Origin: Lachnospiraceae bacterium
Lineage (GTDB): Bacteria; Bacillota; Clostridia; Lachnospirales; Lachnospiraceae
Assembly: GCA_017395635.1 (NCBI GenBank)
Contig: JAFQOE010000051.1
Span: 1 to 64,000, forward strand
Reading direction: 5' to 3'
DNA length: 64,000 nt
The notes under the pieces are model-generated. The model was not told where the DNA came from, searched no databases, and worked only from the letters and a program-made list of their open reading frames with translations. The position numbers and the translations under genes were made by a program. Shown one piece after another: positions 52,347-61,319 of this stretch. Positions within the stretch are counted from its first letter, which is position 1. Every line of letters starts with the position of its first letter.

Positions 52347-55283
52347 TTATATTTTGATTCCGAAGATTGCACGTAAGCTGTTAGAAAGCTTGGAAAGTAG
52401 TGAGTCAGAAGTGTGTTGGTTATAAGCTCCATCATCATGAACTTCCTGATCAGGTGGTGCTTCGGTTGGGGTGTTTGGTACAAATGTTGCTACCACTGTG
52501 TGGTTACTTGTAACGTTATCAAACGTATAGCTATAAATTGCACCTTGTGCTACACCGTCAATTGTAATATTGGATATTACATATCCGTCGTTTGGTACAA
52601 ACATTAATGTGGTAGAACCGCTAGATTGAATTTCTGTTCCGCCAATAATACTACCGCCACCTTCAACTAAGGTTGAAATTTTATAATACATATTACTAGC
52701 ATCTGGCTTGTCTTCTTCATCTTTTTTATTCTTATCTTTTTTCTTTGTGTGTTCCGGGCAATCTGTTTCTGTAAAATCATCCGGTAATTTGAAATCAGCA
52801 TCTTCTAATTCTATTGTTCCATCTTCAGAAATAGTATAGTGATAAGTGGTTGTTTTCGGACAATATTTGGTTGCTTTGTAATGCGTTTCATCACAGAGCT
52901 TGACAGTCAAATGTACGGTACAGGTATCTTTTGGAACAGTGTCTTCTGTGAAGTATTCTTTAATGGTGGTTTTACATTTGCCCTCAATAGGTAAAGCACC
53001 GGATGTGGCACAGACTGTTTCGGTAACAATTCCATTAGGCTTTTCGAACTTAGCGGAAGTGTCGAGTCCCTTTGTGGAGATGATTTCGTCCATGATTTTT
53101 CTCCACATGATTTTGTGATAATTGCTATTGGAGAAATCAGTATTGGAATCATATCCCATCCAAACGCTTGCTGTGTAATATGGTGTGGAACCACAGAACC
53201 AGTAATCATAGTTATTAGAAGTGGTTCCTGTCTTTCCGGATACTACCATTCCACTGGATAATCTAGCAGCGGTTCCGGTACCGGAAGTTACAACATCTTG
53301 CATGGCATTATTAATCAACCATGCGGTGGTTTCCTTCATGACCTGTTTTTTGTCAGGAGTATTATCAATTAATACGTTGCCATCGTGATCTAGTACTTTG
53401 CTGTAGAATGTAGGTTCTACATAGGTGCCCTTGTTAGCTATGGAAGCATACGCACCGGTAAGTTCTAAGTTGGTGACACCATCTGTCAGACCACCGAGAC
53501 ACATGGATTCGTTAATATCATTTTCAGCAATGCCGTTTACAGAAGTTTCACCATTTTTTAAAGTGGTTATTCCCATGTTACATAGATAGTCATAACCTAC
53601 TTGAGGAGTGACATCCTGGAAACATTTCACGGTAATAATGTTCATGGAATCTCGGATTGCACTTCGAATTGTCTGTTCTTCGCGATAACCACTGTACCAG
53701 TTTTTGATTGGAGTACCATTGCTATAATTGGTTGCCTCATCTTTGTAGCAGGTACCTAAAGACATTCCGGCAGTATCTAATGCGGGCACAAATGTGGAGA
53801 GGACTTTGAATGTAGATCCCGGTTGTCGTTTGGAATCCATTGCTCTGTTCAAGGTAAGGTTTCCCTTCTTTTCGCCACGTCCACCACAAATTGCTTTGAT
53901 GTAGCCTGTTGCCTGATCGATGACTACAAAGGATGCTTGTGGTTGAATGGTTGTGGAAAAAGATTCAGCTAATTCTTTATAACCGGTTTCTTCCATTAAG
54001 ACAGCTTTGTACTCATTAGCGGCAGCTCGAGCGGTCTCTTCGCTGGAATATATCAGGTTGTATTTGGAGTTGCCGGTTTTATTCATATAGTACTGGAGCA
54101 AATGTCCGCTTGAATAGTTGTGCAATTCTTCTGTTTTAGGATCTTGAAGTGTTAATGCATAGTCTAATGCAACACTAGTTCCGGAAGGATAGTTTTCAGG
54201 ATTGTTAACTTGTGCATCACAAATTTCCTGGATTTCTGCATCTTGATTAATATAGATGCTTAATCCACCCGAATAAATGGCGTTATAAGCCTGAGTTTCT
54301 GTATAATCAAGTTCGTTTATTAACTGTGTAGTTAAGGAATTGATGACAGCATCAATATAATAAGAATTATAAGTTTTGGTTTCGTTTTCAGCCTTTTGGT
54401 TGTTTGACGAGATGCGGGCATACACATCATCTGTCATGGCAGCGTCATATTCTTGCTGTGTAATATATTCTTGTTCTAGCATTTTTTGAAGAACCGTATT
54501 TTTACGTGTTTGATTGTTTTCAGGATAACGAATAGGATCATATTCGGTTGGACTTTGTGTGATAGCTGCAATTACTGCACATTCTGATAAAGTCAAGTCC
54601 ATCAAGTTTTCTTTTCCAAAGTAAATCTCTGAGGCGGTTTGTACACCGTTTGCACCTTGGCCAAGGTAAATAGCATTCATATATAACTCTAAAATATCCT
54701 GTTTATCAATTTGCTTTTCTAATTCGATTGCTAAGTATTGTTCCTGAATTTTACGTTTTAGGGAGTCCATAAATGTAGCTTCATTTAATCCAACGTTAAA
54801 AATTTGGTTTTTGATTAATTGTTGTGTGATAGTAGACGCACCTTCACTAAAGTTGCGATTCTGAATACCTACAAAAAATGCTCTGAGAATACCACGTGCA
54901 TCAATACCGTTATGTTTCCAAAAACGTTCGTCTTCAACTGCAACAAAAGCATTGGATAAATCGTCAGGAATATTTTCGTATTCTACATAAATACGGTTGG
55001 AATTAGCTGTAGATAAAGTGGTGATTTCTTTGCCGTCCTGGTTGTAGATTGTAGTCTGGAAACCTTCTAATTGCACACTTTGTTCGATTTCGGCAATATC
55101 CGGTGCGGTGCTGATTATTGCCTGAAGCATACCGATTCCGGCACCACAACCGGTAAAAATGCAGAAAATAAATAAAAATATAAAAGATTTGTATATCCAG
55201 TAGGATATTTTTTTCTTGTTCTTCGTATGTTTTGATACAAGTTTCTTTTGCTTTTTCTTTGTATTGTGTCTTGAATAATTCAT
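52347..55283 (-). CDS. Class A penicillin-binding protein with a C-terminal repeat domain
   Basis: 978 residues. Basic N-terminus, transmembrane helix (about 28-50). Transglycosylase GT51 domain (about 80-270) with EDERFWKHNGIDARGI, EGASTITQQLIKN and KIQEQYLAIELE. Transpeptidase domain (about 430-745) with active Ser490 in the PGSTFK box, RDSMN and SGKTGTT. It polymerises and cross-links peptidoglycan. Lys/Asp linker near 865-880, then a beta-rich repeat domain (GGGSIIGGT ... DGYVISNITIDGVAQG ... VATF) like the bacterial repeats of surface proteins, which is not universal in PBP1. SD GGAGGG. Confidence 0.93.
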   Translation of the reverse strand: MNYSRHNTKKKQKKLVSKHTKNKKKISYWIYKSFIFLFIFCIFTGCGAGIGMLQAIISTAPDIAEIEQSVQLEGFQTTIYNQDGKEITTLSTANSNRIYVEYENIPDDLSNAFVAVEDERFWKHNGIDARGILRAFFVGIQNRNFSEGASTITQQLIKNQIFNVGLNEATFMDSLKRKIQEQYLAIELEKQIDKQDILELYMNAIYLGQGANGVQTASEIYFGKENLMDLTLSECAVIAAITQSPTEYDPIRYPENNQTRKNTVLQKMLEQEYITQQEYDAAMTDDVYARISSNNQKAENETKTYNSYYIDAVINSLTTQLINELDYTETQAYNAIYSGGLSIYINQDAEIQEICDAQVNNPENYPSGTSVALDYALTLQDPKTEELHNYSSGHLLQYYMNKTGNSKYNLIYSSEETARAAANEYKAVLMEETGYKELAESFSTTIQPQASFVVIDQATGYIKAICGGRGEKKGNLTLNRAMDSKRQPGSTFKVLSTFVPALDTAGMSLGTCYKDEATNYSNGTPIKNWYSGYREEQTIRSAIRDSMNIITVKCFQDVTPQVGYDYLCNMGITTLKNGETSVNGIAENDINESMCLGGLTDGVTNLELTGAYASIANKGTYVEPTFYSKVLDHDGNVLIDNTPDKKQVMKETTAWLINNAMQDVVTSGTGTAARLSSGMVVSGKTGTTSNNYDYWFCGSTPYYTASVWMGYDSNTDFSNSNYHKIMWRKIMDEIISTKGLDTSAKFEKPNGIVTETVCATSGALPIEGKCKTTIKEYFTEDTVPKDTCTVHLTVKLCDETHYKATKYCPKTTTYHYTISEDGTIELEDADFKLPDDFTETDCPEHTKKKDKNKKDEEDKPDASNMYYKISTLVEGGGSIIGGTEIQSSGSTTLMFVPNDGYVISNITIDGVAQGAIYSYTFDNVTSNHTVVATFVPNTPTEAPPDQEVHDDGAYNQHTSDSLLSKLSNSLRAIFGIKI

Positions 55284-55409
55284 ATATGCCCTCCTGAAAG
55301 AATTCAGATGTAAACCTTATTTATAACAAACAATAGTATATCAAATATGGACAAAAAAAGCTATCTTTATTCAATATAGAAGAAATGTGTGAATTAAGTG
55401 TGTCTGGTG

Positions 55410-55437
55410 TTGACAATAAAGGTGGGGGGGATATAAT
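55410..55437 (+). promoter_or_regulatory. Sigma-A promoter with a G7 run in its spacer
   Basis: TTGACA (55410-55415), 16-nt spacer containing seven G in a row (55424-55430), TATAAT (55432-55437). Both hexamers match consensus exactly. Confidence 0.75.
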
Positions 55438-55472
55438 TAAATAGTTATGTGTATTTGTTAGAGGTAAGATAA

Positions 55473-56114
55473 ATGCAGAAAAAATATGTAACGATTTTAG
55501 AGCCTGGAATTGGCGAAATAGTTGAGAAAAAATCCAGATTTATTGGTTATGTCCGCCATGTGGAGACAGAGGAGGAAGCCAATATATTTATAACAGAAAT
55601 TAAGAAAAAGCACTATGATGCAAGACATAATTGTTATGCTTATTCCGTTGGAGAAGATCAAGAGGTTTTGCGATTTAGTGATGACGGTGAGCCGGGTGGT
55701 ACGGCCGGAAAGCCTATTTTAGAGGTGATTACCGGTGAAGGCTTAAAAAATGTTTGTGTAGTGGTAACCAGGTATTTTGGTGGAACTCTTCTTGGAACCG
55801 GTGGATTGGTCAGAGCATATACGGATGCAGCCAAAGAATGCATTGCGGCAACGGAAATTGTATGTAAGAAAATGGTGCGTCCGTTATCTATAACAACGAA
55901 TTATACAGACCTTGGGAAAATACAATATGTGTTAGGTAATGCGGGAATTGATATTAAAGATAGTACATATGGAGAAAATGTAACATTACAGGTTGAAATA
56001 TTTGTGGATGATGTGGAACATATTGAGAAAGAGTTGATTGAGACAACAGCAGCTCGTGTAATAATAGAGAAAAAAGATGTTATTTTTTCTTTGAGTAGGA
56101 GGAACAAGGTATGA
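55473..56114 (+). CDS. IMPACT/YigZ-family protein
   Basis: 213 residues. N-terminal Impact domain (about 10-125) with KSRFIGYV, HYDARHNCYAY, FSDDGEPGGTAGKPIL and TRYFGGTLLGTGGLVRAY, then a C-terminal domain similar to EF-G domain V (about 138-205). YigZ/YvyE homologues have an unclear role linked to translation. The next gene overlaps by 4 bp (ATGA-type overlap). SD GAGGTAAG. Confidence 0.9.
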   Translation: MQKKYVTILEPGIGEIVEKKSRFIGYVRHVETEEEANIFITEIKKKHYDARHNCYAYSVGEDQEVLRFSDDGEPGGTAGKPILEVITGEGLKNVCVVVTRYFGGTLLGTGGLVRAYTDAAKECIAATEIVCKKMVRPLSITTNYTDLGKIQYVLGNAGIDIKDSTYGENVTLQVEIFVDDVEHIEKELIETTAARVIIEKKDVIFSLSRRNKV

Positions 56115-57052
56115 GCAAAATGTATAGTAAAATTATATATACCTTGTTTTTAATTGTTTGTCTTAGTGGCTGTTCTTTTGTGAATAAGGAAACAAAAAGT
56201 GAGAATGAGAATGAGATAAAGTTGGAATTTGAACAAGCCAAGTCATCTGAAATTGAGTCTGAGATGGATTTTTCTCCGGGGGATTTATATATTATGTTTG
56301 AAGAAATGAATAATGAGCAGATTGAAAATTTCCTGTATGATGATTATAACAAGGACGGTATTCATGAGGCGTTTGTTGTGACAAAAGATATGAATGAATA
56401 TAAGCTTTGGTATATGTCTCCTTCGGATTGTAAAATCGTAACAGACAATTTGGAGAATGTTGATAATCTGAATACGGCCATTTTATCTTTTGAAATAAAG
56501 GATTATCTCTTGTTGCAACAAATAGTAGATGGAAGAAAAAATACTTTAGTATATACCCTGAACAATGATAATAAGGTGATTCAATCTAATATATCGGGGA
56601 AAGGTTATATCCGGCATACAGCAACAGGGGACATTTTTTTGGATGTTTATGAAACAGCAGATGATAATAATCAAATAGAAGAACAGGAATATATAACATA
56701 CTACCTGTATTATATATATGATGCCGGATTTAGAGAATATGGAGCAATTCCAATTGGACAGGAACAGTTTTTGAAGTTTGAAGGGGCACAAGATATTTTG
56801 GATGGAATATACGAGAAATATCCGGATACACAATTGGAGATTTCGTATTTGTATCGTGCTAACCATTATATTAATATTAATATCGCCGTGTATGGTGATA
56901 ATGCAATAGAATATCGTCATATTACTTTAAGTTATGACGAAAAGAAAGTGGAGTGTATTTCTGAGGAAGTTAACAAAGGAAAAGTAGAAACTGCACATAT
57001 CTTAGGAATTGCAACATTCCCAACAGCATTTAAAGAACCTCAAAACAATTAG
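56111..57052 (+). CDS. Lipoprotein of unknown function
   Basis: 313 residues. Signal peptide with lipobox LSGC, Cys21. The mature protein is acidic, with an EF-hand-like NKDGIHEAFVV loop (about residues 77-87) of the type seen in surface-exposed proteins, and otherwise no recognised domain. It overlaps the IMPACT gene by 4 bp and is followed within 22 nt by the RND transporter. It could be an extracellular partner of the transporter; that is inference only. Confidence 0.75.
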   Translation: MSKMYSKIIYTLFLIVCLSGCSFVNKETKSENENEIKLEFEQAKSSEIESEMDFSPGDLYIMFEEMNNEQIENFLYDDYNKDGIHEAFVVTKDMNEYKLWYMSPSDCKIVTDNLENVDNLNTAILSFEIKDYLLLQQIVDGRKNTLVYTLNNDNKVIQSNISGKGYIRHTATGDIFLDVYETADDNNQIEEQEYITYYLYYIYDAGFREYGAIPIGQEQFLKFEGAQDILDGIYEKYPDTQLEISYLYRANHYININIAVYGDNAIEYRHITLSYDEKKVECISEEVNKGKVETAHILGIATFPTAFKEPQNN

Positions 57053-57074
57053 AATAATCAAGGTGGAGGATAAT

Positions 57075-60000
57075 ATGATTTCAAAGTTTAGTGTGAAAAA
57101 GGCATATACCGTAATGGTAGGTATTGTATTGGTGCTTATATTAGGAATAGTGGCATATACCAAAATGACTGTAGATTTGTTACCTGCTATGGAATTACCG
57201 TATGCCATAGTGATAACAACCTATCCGGGAGCAAGTCCGGAAGCGGTTGAGGCAGGGGTGACCAAACCGATTGAACAGGCGGTTGCTACAATTGATAATG
57301 TTGAAAATATACAGTCTGTATCATCGGAGAATGTTTCGATGGTTATTATTGAGTTTGGTTCAGATGCCAATATGGATGCGGCTACTGTAGATATGAGAGA
57401 GAGTCTTGATCAGATTAGTGGTTACTTTGATGACAGTGTTGGGAATCCCATTATTATGAAACTGAATCCTAATATGTTGCCTGTAATGATAACAGCGGTA
57501 GACAAGGAAGGCGCAGATAGCATTGCACTTAGTGAATATGTGGAGGAGTCCTTGGCGCCAACGATAGAGGGTGTAAATGGTGTTGCTTCTGTTACAACAA
57601 TGGGTGTTGTAGAAGAGTCTGTTCAGGTTATTATTCGTGAAGATAAGGTGAAACAGATTAACGATAAAGTCAAAGATGCATTAGATGAAAAGTTTCAAGA
57701 GGCAGAAGATGCGATTGCAGAGGGCGAAAGTCAGATTGCCAGTGGAAAGAGTCAGGTAGAAAGTGGACAGAAGACGGCCAATGAACAGTTTGCAAAGGCT
57801 GAAGTTGAGATAAATGATGCCAAGTATGAATTGTTAAAATCTGAAGAGGAAGTGAATGCGGCCTTAACGGAGTTGTTAGAGCAGGAAAAGACGCTGAAAG
57901 AGCAGAAAACGCAATTAGAAAAAGCCATTTCTTCGTTAAAAGAATTGTTGGGCACTTATCAGGGATTAGAAAGTCAAAAAGCGCAGCTGGAAGCTGCTTT
58001 GGCAGTTGCTCCGGATGATCCGATGCTAGTGGCGCAGTTACAGGCCATTACATCGGCTATGGAACAGATGGAGCAGGGATTAGCGGGACAAAAGGATGCG
58101 GACGGTAACTCTTTAACATTTGCAACGCTTCCAACATATATTACAAGTTTGGACACCGCTTTGACACAGGTGGAGAGTGGTCTGAAAGAGATAAAAAAAG
58201 CAAAGAAAAAATTGGATGATGCTCTAAAGAAGATTACAAACGGTAAGAAGACGATTAATGATTCTTATGTGCAATTAAAAGAAAAACAAGCTGAAACACA
58301 GAGCCAGTTAACGGAGTCCAAAGTACAATTGAATCAGGGTGAGAAGGAATTGGAGGAACAGAAGACTAGTTTTGAAGATTCTAAGGAAGCCGCGTATGAT
58401 GGCGCAGATATGACTGCTATTATTACAACAGATATGGTTAGCGGGATTTTGACAGCACAGAACTTTGAATTTCCGGCAGGATATGTAACAGAGAATGATG
58501 TGGATTATCTGGTACGTGTCGGTGAGAAATTCGACGATGTGGAAAGTTTACAGGATTTTGTTTTGTTAGATTTGGGAATGGATGGATTAGAACCGATTAA
58601 ACTTTCGGATGTAGCGGATGTGTTTGTGCAAAATAATGCAGATTCTATTTATACGCGTCTTAACAAGAATCCGGGTGTTATTTTATCGATTGCAAAGCAG
58701 AATGAATATTCAACAAAAGAGGTTTCGGATAATCTAAAAGAGATTTTTGAAGATGTTAAAGATACAGATGATTCAGTATCATTTATAACGTTGATGGATC
58801 AGGGAATGTATATTGATTTGGTGGCGGGTTCCGTGTTAGAGAATTTGTTATTCGGCGCGATATTGGCGATTATTATTTTGATGTTTTTCCTAAAGGATAT
58901 CAGACCGACAGGAATTGTAGCAGTATCGATTCCTGTGTCTGTGGTTTTTGCCATTGTATTAATGTACTTTAGTGATGTTACTTTGAATGTGATTTCTTTA
59001 TCAGGATTAGCATTGGGTGTAGGTATGCTGGTGGATAACTCCATTGTTGTAATTGAGAATATTTATCGTTTGAGAAATGAAGGCTATTCTGTTAAGAATG
59101 CTGCCATGAAAGGAGCAGGGCAGATGGCTGGTGCGATTTCCGCATCTACGCTTACTACAGTTTGTGTATTCCTGCCAATTGTTTTTATGGAAGGGGTAAC
59201 CAAGCAGATTTTTAAGGACATGGGACTTACCATTGCGTATTCTTTATTTGCCAGTTTGGTAGTAGCAATTACTTTTGTACCGATGGTGGCATCTAAGACG
59301 TTCCATAAGATTTCGGAAAAAGAAAACAAGAGCATGAACAAAATTAGTGATCGGTATGCGGAATTGTTGCCAATTGTATTGAATCATAAAGCAATTGTAT
59401 TGATTACGGCACTCGTATTATTCGTTGGAACAGTGGTCTTGGCGATTTTAAGAGGATTTTCGTTTATGCCACAAATGGATTCGCCACAGATGTCTATGTC
59501 GTTGACAATGCCGGAGGATACAAAAACGTTGGAAGAAACAGCGGAAATGTCTGATGAAGTGATTAATCGGGTGTTGGAAATTGAAGATATCAAAAGCATA
59601 GGAGCTTTGGTTGGTGGGGATTCTATGTCGATGCTTGGCTTAGGCAGTGATTCTTCTTTTACAACGGTAAGTTATTATATTGAGTGTAAAGAAGACAAAG
59701 AACATACCAATGAAGAGCTTGCAGATATGATTCTTGAAAAAACGAAAGATTTGGAAGCGGAAGTTACAGTAACGGCATCCAGTATGGATATGAGCGCGTT
59801 GATGACAGCAGGTATTTCCCTTCAGGTAAAAGGAAAAGAAACAGATAAATTACAAGAGATAGCAGAACAGATTGGTAAAAAGTTAGAAGAAGTAGAAGGG
59901 TTGACGGAAATTTCTAATGGTTTGGAAGAATCTACTCCGGAGTATTGTTTAGTGGTAAATAAGGATAAAGCTTCTAAATATGGATTGACAGTGGCTCAGG

Positions 60001-61025
60001 TATATCAGAAGGTGCAAGGAGTGCTTGCAGAAAGTAGTTCTACGGCTGTACTTACGACAGACAAGAAGGATTATCCTATATATGTTAAGGCGGATGCGAA
60101 AGAAAACTATACTCTAAAGGATATTGAAAAACTCACCATAGAAGGAAAAAAAGGTGAGGAAGCGGTTGAGGTTAAGGTGAATCAGATTGCGGATGTGAAA
60201 GAAACGGAATCGCTATCTTCCATTAATCGTATGAACCAGACTCGTTTTATCACAGTTACGGCGTCAGTAAAAGATGGTTATACTACAACAGATGTTTCAA
60301 ATGAAGTAGAAAAAGTGGTGGACAAAATTTCGCTTCCGAAGGGATACAGCATTGAGTATAACGGTGAGAATGAGACGGTTATGGAAGCGATGGAACAGGT
60401 TATGTTGATGATGATTCTGGCGGTTGCTTTTATGTATTTAATTATGGTGGCACAGTTCCAGTCGCTTAAGAGTCCTTTTATTATTATGTTTACATTGCCG
60501 TTAGCATTTACGGGCGGATTTGCAGCGCTTATCTTAGCAGGTAAGGATGTTAGTGTAATTGCTATGATTGGTATGGTTATGTTAGCAGGTATTATAGTTA
60601 ATAATGGTATTGTGTTTGTAGATTCTGTGAATCAGTTGATGGATGAAGGAGTGTCCATGCGATATGCAATTATAAAGACCGGAAGTAATCGTTTGCGTCC
60701 GATTGTTATGACTGCATTAACAACCATCCTCGGTCTGGTTCCTATGGCACTAGGTATGGGAATGGGTGCAGATATGGCTCAACCGATGGCACTTGTTGTG
60801 ATTGGTGGTTTGATATATGGTACTTTGCTTACCTTGGTGGTTGTTCCGTGTATTTATGAAATGTTCAATAAGAACAAGAAATCTCCAATGGATGAAGAAA
60901 TGGAAATGGAGGCTATTGAACAGGAAATGATACAGAATGAAGCCATTTTGGTTGAAACAGAAGGTGTATTAGCAACAGCAGAAACAGTAAAAAGTGATGC
61001 TGCATCGCAAGATAATATTATTTAA
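57075..61025 (+). CDS. RND-family transporter with a long coiled-coil insert
   Basis: 1316 residues from ATG 57075 (SD GGTGGAGG; an earlier in-frame ATG at 57009 lacks an SD). RND fold: first helix near 10-30, then PYAIVITTYPGASPEAVEAGV, GVNGVASVTTMG, the core helices with GVGMLVDNSIVVIENIYRLRNEGY, and a second half ending with ITVTASVKDGY, GMVMLAGIIVNNGIVFVDS and ALTTILGLVPMALGMG. Residues about 200-435 are an inserted antiparallel coiled coil rich in Glu/Gln/Lys. It is a proton-driven pump with unknown substrate. No adaptor (HlyD-type) gene lies adjacent in this window. Acidic tail at the end. Confidence 0.9.
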   Translation: MISKFSVKKAYTVMVGIVLVLILGIVAYTKMTVDLLPAMELPYAIVITTYPGASPEAVEAGVTKPIEQAVATIDNVENIQSVSSENVSMVIIEFGSDANMDAATVDMRESLDQISGYFDDSVGNPIIMKLNPNMLPVMITAVDKEGADSIALSEYVEESLAPTIEGVNGVASVTTMGVVEESVQVIIREDKVKQINDKVKDALDEKFQEAEDAIAEGESQIASGKSQVESGQKTANEQFAKAEVEINDAKYELLKSEEEVNAALTELLEQEKTLKEQKTQLEKAISSLKELLGTYQGLESQKAQLEAALAVAPDDPMLVAQLQAITSAMEQMEQGLAGQKDADGNSLTFATLPTYITSLDTALTQVESGLKEIKKAKKKLDDALKKITNGKKTINDSYVQLKEKQAETQSQLTESKVQLNQGEKELEEQKTSFEDSKEAAYDGADMTAIITTDMVSGILTAQNFEFPAGYVTENDVDYLVRVGEKFDDVESLQDFVLLDLGMDGLEPIKLSDVADVFVQNNADSIYTRLNKNPGVILSIAKQNEYSTKEVSDNLKEIFEDVKDTDDSVSFITLMDQGMYIDLVAGSVLENLLFGAILAIIILMFFLKDIRPTGIVAVSIPVSVVFAIVLMYFSDVTLNVISLSGLALGVGMLVDNSIVVIENIYRLRNEGYSVKNAAMKGAGQMAGAISASTLTTVCVFLPIVFMEGVTKQIFKDMGLTIAYSLFASLVVAITFVPMVASKTFHKISEKENKSMNKISDRYAELLPIVLNHKAIVLITALVLFVGTVVLAILRGFSFMPQMDSPQMSMSLTMPEDTKTLEETAEMSDEVINRVLEIEDIKSIGALVGGDSMSMLGLGSDSSFTTVSYYIECKEDKEHTNEELADMILEKTKDLEAEVTVTASSMDMSALMTAGISLQVKGKETDKLQEIAEQIGKKLEEVEGLTEISNGLEESTPEYCLVVNKDKASKYGLTVAQVYQKVQGVLAESSSTAVLTTDKKDYPIYVKADAKENYTLKDIEKLTIEGKKGEEAVEVKVNQIADVKETESLSSINRMNQTRFITVTASVKDGYTTTDVSNEVEKVVDKISLPKGYSIEYNGENETVMEAMEQVMLMMILAVAFMYLIMVAQFQSLKSPFIIMFTLPLAFTGGFAALILAGKDVSVIAMIGMVMLAGIIVNNGIVFVDSVNQLMDEGVSMRYAIIKTGSNRLRPIVMTALTTILGLVPMALGMGMGADMAQPMALVVIGGLIYGTLLTLVVVPCIYEMFNKNKKSPMDEEMEMEAIEQEMIQNEAILVETEGVLATAETVKSDAASQDNII

Positions 61026-61052
61026 GAATGGGTATGTAGTGCGTTGAAAATG

Positions 61053-61090
61053 ACAGTCGGAATAATCTTTCCGGCTGTTGTTCCTTTTTT
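61053..61090 (+). terminator. Terminator of the RND transporter gene
   Basis: ACAGTCGGAA / TTCCGGCTGT followed by TGTTCCTTTTTT. Arms pair with one G-T wobble. Confidence 0.8.
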
Positions 61091-61231
61091 GAGGGATTAT
61101 AAAGTTAAAGATGATTTGAGTCTTTTGGATGTTAAATTTACTGTGAATAAGGACTAGCGCATTCTGATTACTTGTGATAAAATTAAGGACTATATGGATT
61201 CTTTCTTGATAAGAAGAAATACAGTTTTGCA

Positions 61232-61237
61232 GTTATA
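61232..61237 (+). promoter_or_regulatory. Possible -10 box before the dehydratase-activator gene
   Basis: TATAAT at 61232-61237. The nearest -35-like hexamer, TTGATA (61204-61209), is 22 nt away, so the promoter is weak or non-canonical. The rest of 61094-61319 holds nothing I recognise. Confidence 0.3.
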
Positions 61238-61319
61238 ATAGGTGATTTTGTTGTCATATCGAAATTGCCGGCACACATATATTTAAATGAAAAGTACGTA
61301 GGAAAAAGAGGTATCAACA

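Noticed and set aside
61050..61157. 35-codon ORF (MTVGIIFPAVV...) after the RND gene
   Set aside because: It overlaps the transporter terminator, has no SD, and the sequence is that of the hairpin. Treated as chance.
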